DNA of 64,000 bases, taken from positions 1 through 64,000 of the forward strand of contig JAUIIJ010000009.1 in NCBI GenBank assembly GCA_030431825.1, written 5' to 3'. Below are positions 38,012 through 49,420 of this stretch, piece after piece. A model generated the notes under the pieces. That model saw nothing but the letters and a program-made list of their open reading frames with translations, was not told where the DNA came from and made no database searches. Source of the stretch: Alphaproteobacteria bacterium (GTDB lineage: Bacteria > Pseudomonadota > Alphaproteobacteria > Rhodobacterales > Rhodobacteraceae). The translations under genes were made by a program, and so were the position numbers. Every line of letters begins with the position of its first letter. The stretch's first letter is position 1.

Positions 38012-38027
38012 TGCCGCGTTGCAGAAC
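38012..38027. promoter_or_regulatory. Degenerate EMC-like motif upstream of mdh
   Basis: TGCCGCGTTGCAGAAC versus TGCCGCAATGCAGAAT at ccr; 65 bp before mdh. Confidence 0.3.
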
Positions 38028-38055
38028 ACTTGCACGAAACCGCATGACGCACTAG

Positions 38056-39054
<999 letters not shown>

Positions 39055-39080
39055 TCGCATCATCAGCTCACACAATTGAC

Positions 39081-39116
39081 GCCGGACAGCAACAGATGCT
39101 GCCCGGCATTTTTTGT
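39081..39116 (+). terminator. Rho-independent terminator of mdh
   Basis: GCCGGACAGCA-ACAGA-TGCTGCCCGGC followed by ATTTTTTG. Confidence 0.85.
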
Positions 39117-39446
39117 TGTCGCACGCCAGGGACGCGAATTTTGAGCCGATTTATCGATGTAGCTTCAGGTTCAGGGCCTGTTGATTTCGGTAAGGGTGTC
39201 GTTCAGATCCCGGTGCGGGCCACCCTGTCGCTTCCGGCCGATGACGTTGGCCTGATGGGCTGGATTGCACGTCGCCGCAGATCGTGAGGCCGCGGCGCGG
39301 CATTCAGCCGTCGACGATTTACGCGCCACGCTCGAACTGCCGGGGATGGACTCCCGAGCCCGTCCTTGCCGATCGCGCTCTCATTTTGCCAAAACGAATC
39401 GCACGATCCCCCCAAATCCAGCGCCACGAAACCTCGCCGCGACGGT

Positions 39447-39478
39447 TTGTGATCACGCATTTCAGACGTGTGATCACA
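39447..39478. promoter_or_regulatory. Paired GTGATCAC palindromes upstream of sucC
   Basis: TTGTGATCACG-N11-TGTGATCACA; palindromes 39449-39456 and 39470-39477, centres 21 bp apart. Confidence 0.65.
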
Positions 39479-39588
39479 AATGTCGCTTTTTTCGCGAAAA
39501 CTCAAGCCCTGCGGCAAAAAAGCGTTTAACTGCATTGGAACGGGATCGTTATACCCGACGTAAACGCAGCTAGACGGGACAGTTTTCG

Positions 39589-40782
39589 ATGAACATTCAC
39601 GAATATCAGGCCAAGGCTTTGCTCCGCAGCTATGGCGCGCCGGTTTCTGACGGTCGGGTCGTTCTGCGCGCGGAAGAGGCCAAGACCGCTGCGGGCGAGC
39701 TTGACGGACCGATGTGGGTGGTCAAGGCGCAAATACATGCGGGGGGGCGCGGCAAGGGCAGTTTCAAGGAGACCGACGCCGGTGAAAAAGGCGGTGTCCG
39801 CCTGACGAAATCAGTTGAGGAAGCCGCCGCGGAAGCCAAGCGGATGCTGGGACGCACGCTTGTCACGCACCAGACGGGACCCGTGGGCAAACAGGTAAAC
39901 CGCATCTATATCGAAGACGGAAGCGGCATCGAAACCGAACTCTATCTTGCGCTGCTGGTCGATCGCCAGACCAGCCGCATCAGTTTTGTCTGCTCGACCG
40001 AAGGTGGCATGGACATCGAAGAGGTCGCCGCCAGCACCCCCGAAAAAATCCTGTCCTTCCCGGTTGATCCCGCAACCGGGTACCAGGCCTTTCACGGACG
40101 CCGCATCGCCTTCATGCTCGGGCTGACCGGGAAACAGGTCAAGCAATGCGTCCGCCTGATGGAAACGCTGTATCGCATGTTCATCGAAAAAGACATGGAG
40201 ATGCTCGAGATCAACCCGCTGATCGTGACCGATGGTGGCGACCTGAAATGCCTTGACGCCAAGATGGGGTTCGATGGCAACGCAGTGTACCGCCACGCCG
40301 ACATCGCCGAATTGCGAGACACGTCCGAGGAGGACCCGAAGGAACTTGAAGCGTCCAAGTTCGACCTGAATTACATTGCGCTGGACGGGGAAATCGGCTG
40401 CATGGTCAACGGTGCCGGTCTCGCGATGGCGACGATGGACATCATCAAGCTCTACGGTGCGGAACCGGCAAACTTTCTTGACGTCGGCGGCGGCGCGACC
40501 AAGGAAAAGGTCACCGAGGCTTTCAAGATCATTACCTCCGATCCGCAGGTCAAAGGCATCCTTGTCAACATCTTCGGCGGCATCATGCGCTGCGACGTGA
40601 TCGCCGAGGGCGTTGTCGCGGCGGTGAAAGAGGTCGGCCTGAGCGTGCCGCTGGTGGTGCGGCTCGAAGGGACCAATGTCGAGAAGGGCAAGGAGATCAT
40701 CAACACGTCCGGCCTCGACGTGATCGCTGCGGACGACCTCAAGGACGGAGCCCAGAAGATCGTGAAGGCCGTGAAGGGCTAA
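39589..40782 (+). CDS. sucC: Succinyl-CoA synthetase (ADP-forming) subunit beta
   Basis: [38 protein letters not shown]...[12 protein letters not shown]. Confidence 0.98.
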   Translation: MNIHEYQAKALLRSYGAPVSDGRVVLRAEEAKTAAGELDGPMWVVKAQIHAGGRGKGSFKETDAGEKGGVRLTKSVEEAAAEAKRMLGRTLVTHQTGPVGKQVNRIYIEDGSGIETELYLALLVDRQTSRISFVCSTEGGMDIEEVAASTPEKILSFPVDPATGYQAFHGRRIAFMLGLTGKQVKQCVRLMETLYRMFIEKDMEMLEINPLIVTDGGDLKCLDAKMGFDGNAVYRHADIAELRDTSEEDPKELEASKFDLNYIALDGEIGCMVNGAGLAMATMDIIKLYGAEPANFLDVGGGATKEKVTEAFKIITSDPQVKGILVNIFGGIMRCDVIAEGVVAAVKEVGLSVPLVVRLEGTNVEKGKEIINTSGLDVIAADDLKDGAQKIVKAVKG

Positions 40783-40785
40783 GCA

Positions 40786-41106
40786 GTGAAGAAGACTAGG
40801 GAAACCGACCTATCCGCAGGAGCGGTAAGGAACTGCAACATCGACCTGCGTGGCAGCCCATTTTTCCTTGCACTCTTCACTGGCGGTTCGAATGAAAACG
40901 AAGCCCCATCGAAACGCCTGAAGGTCACTTTCAAAAACGGGCCAGAAGCAGAAATGTGGGTATACAGGGACAAGAAAATTCTCACGCCTCGAAAAGGGCC
41001 AGTGTCATTATTCTTCACTGCGAACAATGTCAAAGATGGTCATTCCGTACGCTTGCGGATCACTCAGAAGGCCCTGGGAGAATTGTTTGTAGAGAGGGCT
41101 CTATGA
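40786..41106 (+). CDS. Hypothetical protein between sucC and sucD
   Basis: 106 aa MKKTRETDLSAGAVRNCNIDLRGSPFFLALFTGGSNENEAPSKRLKVTFKNGPEAEMWVYRDKKILTPRKG...; more AT-rich than neighbours. Confidence 0.55.
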   Translation: MKKTRETDLSAGAVRNCNIDLRGSPFFLALFTGGSNENEAPSKRLKVTFKNGPEAEMWVYRDKKILTPRKGPVSLFFTANNVKDGHSVRLRITQKALGELFVERAL

Positions 41107-41201
41107 TGGCTGCTGCGTACAGCCACTTCACGGTATCTTACTGTCAAGGCTCAACTGTTTTGCAGTATGAAATGTGTCGCTCGCCGAGATAGTAAGTTCA
41201 G

Positions 41202-41792
41202 GTGATCCGCCCCCTCCTCATATCCCTCCTGCTGGCCACACCAGCCGCCGCGCAATCCCCGCGCGAGGCGGTGGCGCGGGTGTGGGAAACGTTTCAGACC
41301 GACTGCAAGGCGGCGCTGTTTGGACAGTCGGCCTTTATCGCCGAAACGCCCAATCCCGGCCCCAATGGCATCAGCACCGTGGCCCGGTCGGCGGATGGTC
41401 AGATCGTCGAGGCCCGGCGCTTTGCCGACAATCAGATGGTCACGCTGCGCGTGACCGGCCTGCCGGGGATGCGGATGAACACCTGTTCGGCGCATGACCA
41501 GGGGTTCAATGCGGCCGAGATCAACCTTGCGCTGTCCACCGATCCCGGCCCCTGGGTTGCGGCCTTTGAAGAGATCGTGCGCCCCGCCTCGCCGGCACAG
41601 ATCGTCGGTGGCAATCTGCCCATCGGCTTTGTCGCGCGGGGCATGGCAGGTGAATTCATCGGCCAGAATGACGCGCTGTCCCACCATTATGCGGCGCTGT
41701 TTGACTGGAACGGCGAACAGGTGCCGGTCTCGATCATCATTGCGCCCTATTCGCTGGTCTTCACCGCTATCCGATTGGAGGTTCCGGAATGA
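41202..41792 (+). CDS. Secreted hypothetical protein (GTG start)
   Basis: MIRPLLISLLLATPAAAQSPREAVARVWETFQTDCKAALFG...; signal peptide; overlaps next ORF by 4 nt. Confidence 0.75.
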   Translation: MIRPLLISLLLATPAAAQSPREAVARVWETFQTDCKAALFGQSAFIAETPNPGPNGISTVARSADGQIVEARRFADNQMVTLRVTGLPGMRMNTCSAHDQGFNAAEINLALSTDPGPWVAAFEEIVRPASPAQIVGGNLPIGFVARGMAGEFIGQNDALSHHYAALFDWNGEQVPVSIIIAPYSLVFTAIRLEVPE

Positions 41793-42319
41793 TCCGCCTG
41801 ATCGCCGTGCTGCTGTGCCTTGGCACCGCCGCTTCTGCGCAAACCGTCGAGGAAGCGGCGCGTATCAACGCCGAGATTGCCCTGCAATTCTGCATCCAGC
41901 CGCATGTGCAACCCGAGATGCGCGCGCAGATGTTTCGCAATTCGGGCTTTGCCGAACGGGTGGAGCGCAGCCAGGGAAACAGTGACACCACCCATTATTT
42001 CACCGCGCCTGCCGACACCGTGCATATCGAACTCTATTACGGCGAGATGCCCGAACATTGTCGCGTGACGAGCAACCATCTCGACGTCAGCGCGGCGGCG
42101 CCGGTGCTCGATGCGGTGGTGCCGCGCTTCTATCCCGGCTTCGTGCGGCGCGTGACCTATGGCCCCGTGAACCCGGCGACCGGGCAACCGGTGCAATGTG
42201 TCGCCTATCAGGACCCGAGCAATCCGATCGGGCTTGAAATCGGGGTTGGCGCATGGGGCGGTGCCCAGGGCTGTGTCGCGAACGGCACCAGCGTCTTTTA
42301 TCTCACCTATCGCGTATAA
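41789..42319 (+). CDS. Secreted hypothetical protein
   Basis: [44 protein letters not shown]...; signal peptide. Confidence 0.77.
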   Translation: MIRLIAVLLCLGTAASAQTVEEAARINAEIALQFCIQPHVQPEMRAQMFRNSGFAERVERSQGNSDTTHYFTAPADTVHIELYYGEMPEHCRVTSNHLDVSAAAPVLDAVVPRFYPGFVRRVTYGPVNPATGQPVQCVAYQDPSNPIGLEIGVGAWGGAQGCVANGTSVFYLTYRV

Positions 42320-42338
42320 TCATGAAAAGGGACCAGAT

Positions 42339-43220
42339 ATGGCTGTCCTCATCGACGAAAACACCAAGGTCATCTGCCAGGGTCTGACCGGGTCGCAAGG
42401 CACGTTTCACAGTGAACAGGCGATCGCCTATGGCACGAAAATGGTGGGCGGCGTGACGCCGGGCAAGGGCGGAATGGAGCATATCGGTCTGCCGGTCTTC
42501 AACTCGGTCCACGAGGCCAGGGCCGCGACCGGGGCCGATGCGACGGTGATCTACGTGCCGCCGCCCTTTGCGGCGGATTCGATCCTCGAAGCCATCGACG
42601 CCGGGATGGATGTGATCGTTGCGATCACCGAAGGTATTCCGGTGCTTGACATGATGCGCGTGAAACGCGCTCTGGAAGGTTCGAAAAGCCGGCTGATCGG
42701 ACCGAACTGCCCCGGTGTCATCACGCCAGATGCCTGCAAGATCGGCATCATGCCTGGCCATATTCACAAGCGCGGAACCGTCGGGGTCGTGTCGCGTTCG
42801 GGCACGCTGACCTACGAGGCGGTGAAGCAGACCACCGATGTGGGGCTGGGCCAGTCGACCTGCGTCGGTATCGGCGGCGACCCGATAAAGGGCACCGAAC
42901 ATATCGACGTGCTCGAATGGTTCCTTGCCGACGATGAAACCGAAAGCATCATCATGATCGGCGAAATCGGCGGCAGCGCCGAGGAAGAGGCCGCGCAATT
43001 CCTTGCCGACGAAAAGAAGAAGGGCCGCTGGAAACCCACCGCCGGGTTCATCGCCGGACGCACCGCCCCTCCGGGCCGCCGCATGGGTCACGCCGGCGCC
43101 ATCGTTGCCGGGGGCAAGGGCGGAGCCGAAGACAAGATCGAAGCCATGAAATCCGCCGGCATCGTGGTCGCCGAAAGTCCTGCGTCGCTGGGGGAAGCGG
43201 TTTTGGAAGCGATCGGATAG
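42339..43220 (+). CDS. sucD: Succinyl-CoA synthetase subunit alpha
   Basis: [45 protein letters not shown]...[12 protein letters not shown]. Confidence 0.98.
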   Translation: MAVLIDENTKVICQGLTGSQGTFHSEQAIAYGTKMVGGVTPGKGGMEHIGLPVFNSVHEARAATGADATVIYVPPPFAADSILEAIDAGMDVIVAITEGIPVLDMMRVKRALEGSKSRLIGPNCPGVITPDACKIGIMPGHIHKRGTVGVVSRSGTLTYEAVKQTTDVGLGQSTCVGIGGDPIKGTEHIDVLEWFLADDETESIIMIGEIGGSAEEEAAQFLADEKKKGRWKPTAGFIAGRTAPPGRRMGHAGAIVAGGKGGAEDKIEAMKSAGIVVAESPASLGEAVLEAIG

Positions 43221-43222
43221 CA

Positions 43223-43747
43223 ATGCCCGTCCTGTGTGCATTCTGGCTGGAACTGCGCCGGTCCCTTGATTTCAGGGGCCGGACGGCGCGTGCGCGCTAT
43301 TTCGGGTTCATGAGTGTCGCCATATCGGTATTTGCCTCGGCAAGCTGGATTGCGGTTGCCACCCTTCCCGATGGACAGGGGTGGGTCGGAATCCTTGTCC
43401 TCATCGCCCTGTTTTATGTGCCGGTCACATCCGCTGGCGTTCGCAGACTGCATGACACGGGCAACCCCGTTACGCTCATGCTCGACCCGCTCAAGCCGCT
43501 GGCGGCTTTTGGCGTGATCGCCTTTTTGATCGGAGTGGCGTTTCTCTCCAGCGATGTGGGAATCCTCGCGCTGTTTGCGTCGCTGTTTCTGGCCGGTAAG
43601 ATCATGGCAGCGCTGGTCGTTATCGCCGCCCTCTTGATGCTTGGCCTCACAATGATTTTCTTTTCGCACACGATGGGGCAATTGATGTTGCCTTCTCAGC
43701 CCGGGACCAACACATATGGCCCTGACCCACACCAGGTGCCTGCATGA
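43223..43747 (+). CDS. DUF805 domain-containing membrane protein
   Basis: FWLELRRSLDFRGRTARARYFGFM...GVRRLHDTGNP...LPSQPGTNTYGPDPHQVPA. Confidence 0.87.
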   Translation: MPVLCAFWLELRRSLDFRGRTARARYFGFMSVAISVFASASWIAVATLPDGQGWVGILVLIALFYVPVTSAGVRRLHDTGNPVTLMLDPLKPLAAFGVIAFLIGVAFLSSDVGILALFASLFLAGKIMAALVVIAALLMLGLTMIFFSHTMGQLMLPSQPGTNTYGPDPHQVPA

Positions 43748-44283
43748 CGTTCACACAAGCGATCAAAACCTGCCTCGGCAAATATGTGACCTTCTCGGGC
43801 CGGGCGTCTCGCCCGGAATACTGGTTTTTCTTCCTGTTCGTGATCTTGCTCGGCCTTGCCGCCGCGGCGATCGACTGGATGTTCTTCACCTCTGTCACCA
43901 GCATCAGCAGCGAAGCGGCAAATGCCACCGTGATACAGTCGTCTCAGCCGGTGCAATCCGTGGTGGCGCTCGTGGTTTTCCTGCCGCACCTGGCGGTGGC
44001 GTGGCGACGGATGCACGATACCGGACGCAGCGGATGGCATGTGCTGTTGCCGACATTGCTGGCGATGGTCGCCTTCGCGGTGCTGGTCTTTGGCATTGGC
44101 GCGGCCAGCCATTTCCATGGCGGCACCATGGATCGCCTGCTGACGGGTGCCACCCTGCTGATCCTGCTGCCGACGCTGATCGTGCTCTTGATCTCGCCCC
44201 TTCTCGTTCTGTTCTGGCTCAGTCGGCCCAGCCAGCCTGAAACCAACAAATACGGTCCCAACCCACATGAGGTACAACCATGA
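43744..44283 (+). CDS. DUF805 domain-containing membrane protein (tandem paralogue)
   Basis: MTFTQAIKTCLGKYVTFSGRASRPEYWFFFLFVILLG...AWRRMHDTGRSG...RPSQPETNKYGPNPHEVQP. Confidence 0.9.
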   Translation: MTFTQAIKTCLGKYVTFSGRASRPEYWFFFLFVILLGLAAAAIDWMFFTSVTSISSEAANATVIQSSQPVQSVVALVVFLPHLAVAWRRMHDTGRSGWHVLLPTLLAMVAFAVLVFGIGAASHFHGGTMDRLLTGATLLILLPTLIVLLISPLLVLFWLSRPSQPETNKYGPNPHEVQP

Positions 44284-47237
44284 CCGAGCACTCGCCCAAC
44301 GACCAGTTTCATGCCTCGTCCTTCATGCAGGGGCACAACGCGGCGTATCTGGAGCAGCTGTATGCCCAGTATGCAAATGACCCGAACGCGGTCGACGAGG
44401 CTTGGGCAGCCTTTTTCGAGCAGCTCGGCGACACCGAGATTGACGTCAAGGCTGACGCAAGGGGACCGTCCTGGTCGCGCAGCGACTGGCCGCCGATGCC
44501 GAATGACGACCTGACCGGCGCGCTGACCGGCGAATACCCCGCCGCCGAGAGAGAGGCGGCCGGCAAGAAGATCGTCGAAAAGGCTGCCGCGGCCGGTATC
44601 GAGGTCAGCGAGGAACAGGTCAAACGCGCGGTGCTCGACAGCATCCGGGCACTGATGCTGATCCGGGCCTATCGGATCCGGGGTCACCTGGTGGCCGATC
44701 TCGATCCGTTGGGCCTGCGCGATCAGACCGCGCATCCCGAGCTCGATCCCAAGACCTACGGCTTTGCCGAGGCCGACATGGATCGGCCGATCTTCATCGA
44801 CAACGTCCTCGGTCTGCAGATCGCCAGCATGCGGCAGATCGTCGAGATCGTGAAGCGCACCTATTGTGGCACATTCGCCCTGCAGTACATGCATATCTCC
44901 AACCCGGAAGAGGCCGCCTGGCTCAAGGAACGGATCGAGGGCTTCGACAAGGAAATCCGCTTTACCCGCGAGGGACGCAAGGCGATCCTGAACAAGATGG
45001 TCGAGGCGGAAGGTTTTGAGAAATTCCTGCACGTCAAATACATGGGCACCAAGCGCTTTGGTCTTGACGGTGGCGAAAGCCTGATCCCGGCGATGGAGCA
45101 GATCATCAAGCGCGGCGGCGCGCTCGGGGTCAAGGACATCATCGTCGGCATGCCGCACCGGGGGCGCCTGTCGGTGCTGGCCAACGTGTTACAGAAACCT
45201 TACCGCGCGATATTCAACGAATTTCAGGGCGGCAGTTTCAAACCCGAGGATGTCGATGGCTCGGGTGACGTGAAATACCACCTTGGCGCGTCGAGCGATC
45301 GCGACTTCGACGGCAACACCGTGCACCTGTCGCTGACCGCCAACCCCAGCCATCTCGAAGCGGTCAACCCCGTCGTCCTGGGCAAGGCCCGCGCCAAGCA
45401 GGACCAGAACCACGACAGCGAACGCACATCCGTGCTGCCCATCCTGCTGCATGGCGATGCCGCATTTGCGGGTCAGGGCGTGGTTGCCGAGTGCTTTGGC
45501 CTCTCCGGGCTCAAGGGCCACAAGACGGGCGGCACCATGCATATCGTCGTGAACAACCAGATCGGCTTTACCACCGCACCGCATTTCAGCCGCAGTTCGC
45601 CCTATCCGACCGACATCGCGCTGATGGTGGAAGCGCCGATCTTTCACGTCAACGGCGACGATCCCGAGGCGGTCGTCCATGCCGCAAAGGTTGCCACCGA
45701 GTTCCGGCAGAAATTCCGCAAGGACGTGGTCGTCGATATCTTCTGCTATCGCCGGTTCGGGCATAACGAGGGCGACGAGCCCATGTTCACGAACCCGATC
45801 ATGTACAAGCAGATCAAGACCCACAAGACCACGCTCAGCCTGTATACCGAGCGGCTGGTCAAGGATGGCCTGATCCCCGAAGGCGAGATCGAGGACATGA
45901 AAGCCGCCTTCCAGGCGCATCTGAACGAGGAATTCGAAGCCGGCAAGGATTTCAAGCCCAACAAGGCCGACTGGCTCGACGGGCGCTGGTCGCATATCGA
46001 CAAGCATGGCGAGGAATACGTGCGCGGTGAAACCGCGATCACGCCCGAAACCCTCAAGGAAGTGGGCGACGCCCTGACCCGTGTGCCCGACGGTTTCCCG
46101 ATGCACCGGACCGTGTCGCGTTTGCTGGAAAGCAAGAAAGAGATGTTTGCCACCGGCAAGGGCATCGATTGGGCAACCGGCGAGGCACTGGCGTATGGGT
46201 CCCTGCTCACCGAGGGGTATCCCGTGCGGCTGGCCGGGCAGGATGCGACGCGCGGCACCTTCAGCCAGCGTCACTCCGGCCTGATAAACCAGGAAACCGA
46301 GGAGCGATACTTTCCGCTCAACAACATCCGCGCCGGTCAATCGCAATACGAAGTCATCGACTCGATGCTGAGCGAATATGCGGTGCTGGGCTTTGAATAT
46401 GGCTATTCGCTGGCCGAACCCAACGCCCTCGTGTTGTGGGAAGCACAGTTCGGCGATTTCGCCAATGGCGCGCAGATCATGTTCGACCAGTTCATCAGCT
46501 CGGGCGAAAGCAAATGGCTGCGCATGTCCGGTCTGGTCTGCCTGCTGCCGCATGGCTACGAGGGCCAGGGCCCCGAGCACAGCTCGGCCCGGCTCGAACG
46601 CTTCCTGCAGATGTGTGGCCAGGACAACTGGATCGTCGCCAACTGCACCACCCCGGCGAACTACTTCCACATCCTGCGCCGCCAGATTCACCGCAGCTTC
46701 CGCAAGCCGCTGATCCTGATGACGCCCAAGTCGCTGTTGCGCCACAAGCTAGCGATCTCCACCGCAGAGGAATTCACCACCGGATCGAGCTTTCACCGGG
46801 TGCTCTGGGACGATGCGGAAAAGGGGAACTCGGAAACCGAACTGGTCGCCGACAAGAAGATCAGGCGCGTGATAATGTGCTCGGGCAAGGTCTATTACGA
46901 CCTGCTCGAAGAACGCGACGCCCGTGGCATCGACGACATCTATCTCATCCGCATCGAACAGTTCTATCCGTTCCCGGCAATCTCGCTGGTCAAGGAACTC
47001 GAACGGTTCAAGGGGGCCGAGATGGTCTGGTGCCAGGAAGAGCCCAAGAACCAGGGGGCCTGGACCTTTATCGAACCCAACATCGAGTGGGTCTTGAACC
47101 GGATCAAGGCCAAGCACAAACGCCCGGTCTATGTCGGTCGCGCAACATCGGCATCGCCCGCGACCGGGCTCGCCAGCCAGCACAAGGCCCAACAAGCAGC
47201 GCTCGTGGATGAAGCGCTGACCATCGAAGGAAAGTAA
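44280..47237 (+). CDS. sucA: 2-oxoglutarate dehydrogenase E1
   Basis: 985 aa, DQFHASSFMQGHNAAYLEQLYAQYANDPNAVDEAWAAFF... Confidence 0.98.
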   Translation: MTEHSPNDQFHASSFMQGHNAAYLEQLYAQYANDPNAVDEAWAAFFEQLGDTEIDVKADARGPSWSRSDWPPMPNDDLTGALTGEYPAAEREAAGKKIVEKAAAAGIEVSEEQVKRAVLDSIRALMLIRAYRIRGHLVADLDPLGLRDQTAHPELDPKTYGFAEADMDRPIFIDNVLGLQIASMRQIVEIVKRTYCGTFALQYMHISNPEEAAWLKERIEGFDKEIRFTREGRKAILNKMVEAEGFEKFLHVKYMGTKRFGLDGGESLIPAMEQIIKRGGALGVKDIIVGMPHRGRLSVLANVLQKPYRAIFNEFQGGSFKPEDVDGSGDVKYHLGASSDRDFDGNTVHLSLTANPSHLEAVNPVVLGKARAKQDQNHDSERTSVLPILLHGDAAFAGQGVVAECFGLSGLKGHKTGGTMHIVVNNQIGFTTAPHFSRSSPYPTDIALMVEAPIFHVNGDDPEAVVHAAKVATEFRQKFRKDVVVDIFCYRRFGHNEGDEPMFTNPIMYKQIKTHKTTLSLYTERLVKDGLIPEGEIEDMKAAFQAHLNEEFEAGKDFKPNKADWLDGRWSHIDKHGEEYVRGETAITPETLKEVGDALTRVPDGFPMHRTVSRLLESKKEMFATGKGIDWATGEALAYGSLLTEGYPVRLAGQDATRGTFSQRHSGLINQETEERYFPLNNIRAGQSQYEVIDSMLSEYAVLGFEYGYSLAEPNALVLWEAQFGDFANGAQIMFDQFISSGESKWLRMSGLVCLLPHGYEGQGPEHSSARLERFLQMCGQDNWIVANCTTPANYFHILRRQIHRSFRKPLILMTPKSLLRHKLAISTAEEFTTGSSFHRVLWDDAEKGNSETELVADKKIRRVIMCSGKVYYDLLEERDARGIDDIYLIRIEQFYPFPAISLVKELERFKGAEMVWCQEEPKNQGAWTFIEPNIEWVLNRIKAKHKRPVYVGRATSASPATGLASQHKAQQAALVDEALTIEGK

Positions 47238-47240
47238 GTC

Positions 47241-48773
47241 ATGACAACCGAAGTACGCGTCCCGACGCTGGGCGAATCCGTGACCGAGGCCACCGTTGCC
47301 ACCTGGTTCAAGAAACCCGGCGATACGGTCGCGGTCGACGAAATGCTGTGCGAACTGGAAACCGACAAGGTGACCGTCGAAGTCCCCAGCCCCTCCGCCG
47401 GCAAGATGGGCGAAATCATCGCCGCCGAGGGCGAGACCGTGGGCGTTGACGCGCTGCTGGCCACGATCCTCGAAGGCGAAGGTGCCGATACGGCGGACGA
47501 GAAACCCGCCGCCTCCGCCGATGCCGATGCCGATGCCGATGGGGATGAGGCCGCGCCAACGGGTGACAGCATCGACGTGATGGTCCCCACCCTGGGCGAA
47601 TCCGTGACAGAAGCCACCGTCAGCACCTGGTTCAAGGCCGTGGGGGACTCGGTCGCGCAGGACGAGATGCTGTGCGAACTGGAAACCGACAAGGTCAGCG
47701 TGGAAGTGCCCTCGCCCGCCGCCGGCGTTCTGGCCGAAATCACCGCGCCCGAAGGCACCACGGTGGATGCCTCGGCCAAGCTCGCCGTGATCAGCGGCGG
47801 AGCCGACGGCACCGTCGCACCCGCCCCGCGCCCCGAAGCGCCCGCAGAGGCCCCGGCATCCTCCGGCAAGGCCGACATCGAAGACGCCCCAAGTGCCAGA
47901 AAGGCGATGGCCGAGGCCGGGGTCACGCGCGATCAGGTCACCGGAACCGGCCGCGACGGCCGCGTCATGAAAGACGATGTCGCCCGCGCCGTGGCTGCTG
48001 CAGCCGCCGCTCCGGCCCCCGCGGCAAGCGCCCCCGCCAGCGCGCCGCGCGCCCCGGTTCCCGCCGATGACGCCGCCCGCGAGGAGCGGGTCAAGATGAC
48101 CCGCCTGCGCCAGACCATCGCCAAGCGCCTGAAGGACAGCCAGAACACCGCTGCCATGCTCACCACCTATAACGAGGTCGACATGACCGAGGTGATGGCC
48201 CTGCGCAGCCAGTACAAGGACGAGTTCGAAAAGAAGCACGGCGTGCGGCTCGGCTTCATGTCCTTCTTCACCAAGGCCTGCTGCCACGCGCTGAAAGAGG
48301 TGCCCGAGGTCAACGCAGAGATCGACGGCAACGAGATCGTCTACAAGAATTTCGTCCACATGGGCGTTGCCGCCGGCACCCCCACCGGCCTCGTCGTGCC
48401 GGTGATCCGCGACGCCGACAGCATGTCTTTCGCCGAGATCGAAAAGGCGATTGCCGAAAAAGGCAAACGCGCCCGTGATGGCAAACTCTCGATGGCGGAG
48501 ATGCAGGGCGGCACCTTCACCCTGTCCAACGGCGGCGTCTACGGCTCGCTGATGTCCTCACCGATCCTGAACCCGCCGCAATCGGGCATCCTCGGCATGC
48601 ACAAGATCCAGCAACGCCCGATGGTCATCAACGGCGAAATCGTCGCCCGCCCGATGATGTACCTCGCCCTCAGCTACGACCACCGCATCGTCGACGGCAA
48701 GGGCGCCGTGACCTTCCTCGTGCGCGTGAAAGAGGCGCTGGAAGACCCACGCCGGTTGCTGATGGACCTTTAG
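47241..48773 (+). CDS. sucB: 2-oxoglutarate dehydrogenase E2 with two lipoyl domains
   Basis: Two [18 protein letters not shown]...[16 protein letters not shown] lipoyl modules, E3-binding domain and catalytic domain. Confidence 0.96.
   Translation: MTTEVRVPTLGESVTEATVATWFKKPGDTVAVDEMLCELETDKVTVEVPSPSAGKMGEIIAAEGETVGVDALLATILEGEGADTADEKPAASADADADADGDEAAPTGDSIDVMVPTLGESVTEATVSTWFKAVGDSVAQDEMLCELETDKVSVEVPSPAAGVLAEITAPEGTTVDASAKLAVISGGADGTVAPAPRPEAPAEAPASSGKADIEDAPSARKAMAEAGVTRDQVTGTGRDGRVMKDDVARAVAAAAAAPAPAASAPASAPRAPVPADDAAREERVKMTRLRQTIAKRLKDSQNTAAMLTTYNEVDMTEVMALRSQYKDEFEKKHGVRLGFMSFFTKACCHALKEVPEVNAEIDGNEIVYKNFVHMGVAAGTPTGLVVPVIRDADSMSFAEIEKAIAEKGKRARDGKLSMAEMQGGTFTLSNGGVYGSLMSSPILNPPQSGILGMHKIQQRPMVINGEIVARPMMYLALSYDHRIVDGKGAVTFLVRVKEALEDPRRLLMDL
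47517..47540 (+). repeat. Hexanucleotide tandem repeat (gccgat)x4 in the sucB inter-lipoyl linker
   Basis: GCCGAT repeated four times, encodes ADADADAD, in frame. Confidence 0.9.
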
Positions 48774-48790
48774 ACTAGGTAGGTATCGCC

Positions 48791-49015
48791 ATGCCGCCAA
48801 TAAAACCGATCGATCTGCGGTCGCGCGTCAGGAACTGGTGGCATGGTGAAACTGTGGTAGATGAAAGTCCCGGGGCCATAATTTTTACAACTCGGCGGCA
48901 CTGGACTTCCAATTTGGCGCACAAGTTCGTCGACTTCGTTGCTCGCAAGTGGGAAAAGATCGCCACTTTGGCCATCGCGCCGGCGGGACTGGTTCTTGCT
49001 TATCTATCACTATGA
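48791..49015 (+). CDS. Small hypothetical membrane protein
   Basis: 74 aa MPPIKPIDLRSRVRNWWHGETVVDESPGAIIFTTRRHWTSNLAHKFVDFVARKWEKIATLAIAPAGLVLAYLSL. Confidence 0.5.
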   Translation: MPPIKPIDLRSRVRNWWHGETVVDESPGAIIFTTRRHWTSNLAHKFVDFVARKWEKIATLAIAPAGLVLAYLSL

Positions 49016-49028
49016 GAGAACGCTAGCT

Positions 49029-49418
49029 ATGACCCCCGAACTCACCGCCCTCACCCTCGCTGCGCTGCTGCAAATCCTGCAATTCGCGGCCTATTCGATC
49101 ACCGCCAACCTCCAGGTCGGATCGAAAACTGCGCTCGGCCCGCGCGACACTCCGGTACACCTCACCGGCACCGCAGGCCGCCTGCAACGGGCGATGAACA
49201 ACCATTTCGAGGGTCTGATACTCTTCACCATCCCCTGCGTGACCATCGCTCTGACCGATCAGTCCACCGCCTTCACCGCAACCTGCGCCTGGGCCTATCT
49301 CGTGGCCCGCATCCTCTATGTCCCCGCCTATGCCCTCGGCCTGAGCCCCTGGCGCTCGGTGATCTGGATGGTCGGCCTCATCGCCACCGCCCTGATGCTG
49401 CTGGCCTCCCTGACATGA
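49029..49418 (+). CDS. MAPEG family protein
   Basis: MTPELTALTLAALLQILQFAAYSITANLQVGSKTALGPRD...GRLQRAMNNHFEGLILF. Confidence 0.88.
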   Translation: MTPELTALTLAALLQILQFAAYSITANLQVGSKTALGPRDTPVHLTGTAGRLQRAMNNHFEGLILFTIPCVTIALTDQSTAFTATCAWAYLVARILYVPAYALGLSPWRSVIWMVGLIATALMLLASLT

Positions 49419-49420
49419 CC

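Noticed and set aside
46749-48359. 536-aa minus-strand ORF opposite sucA/sucB
   Set aside because: Antisense to sucB; Gly/Asp-rich artefact of coding bias
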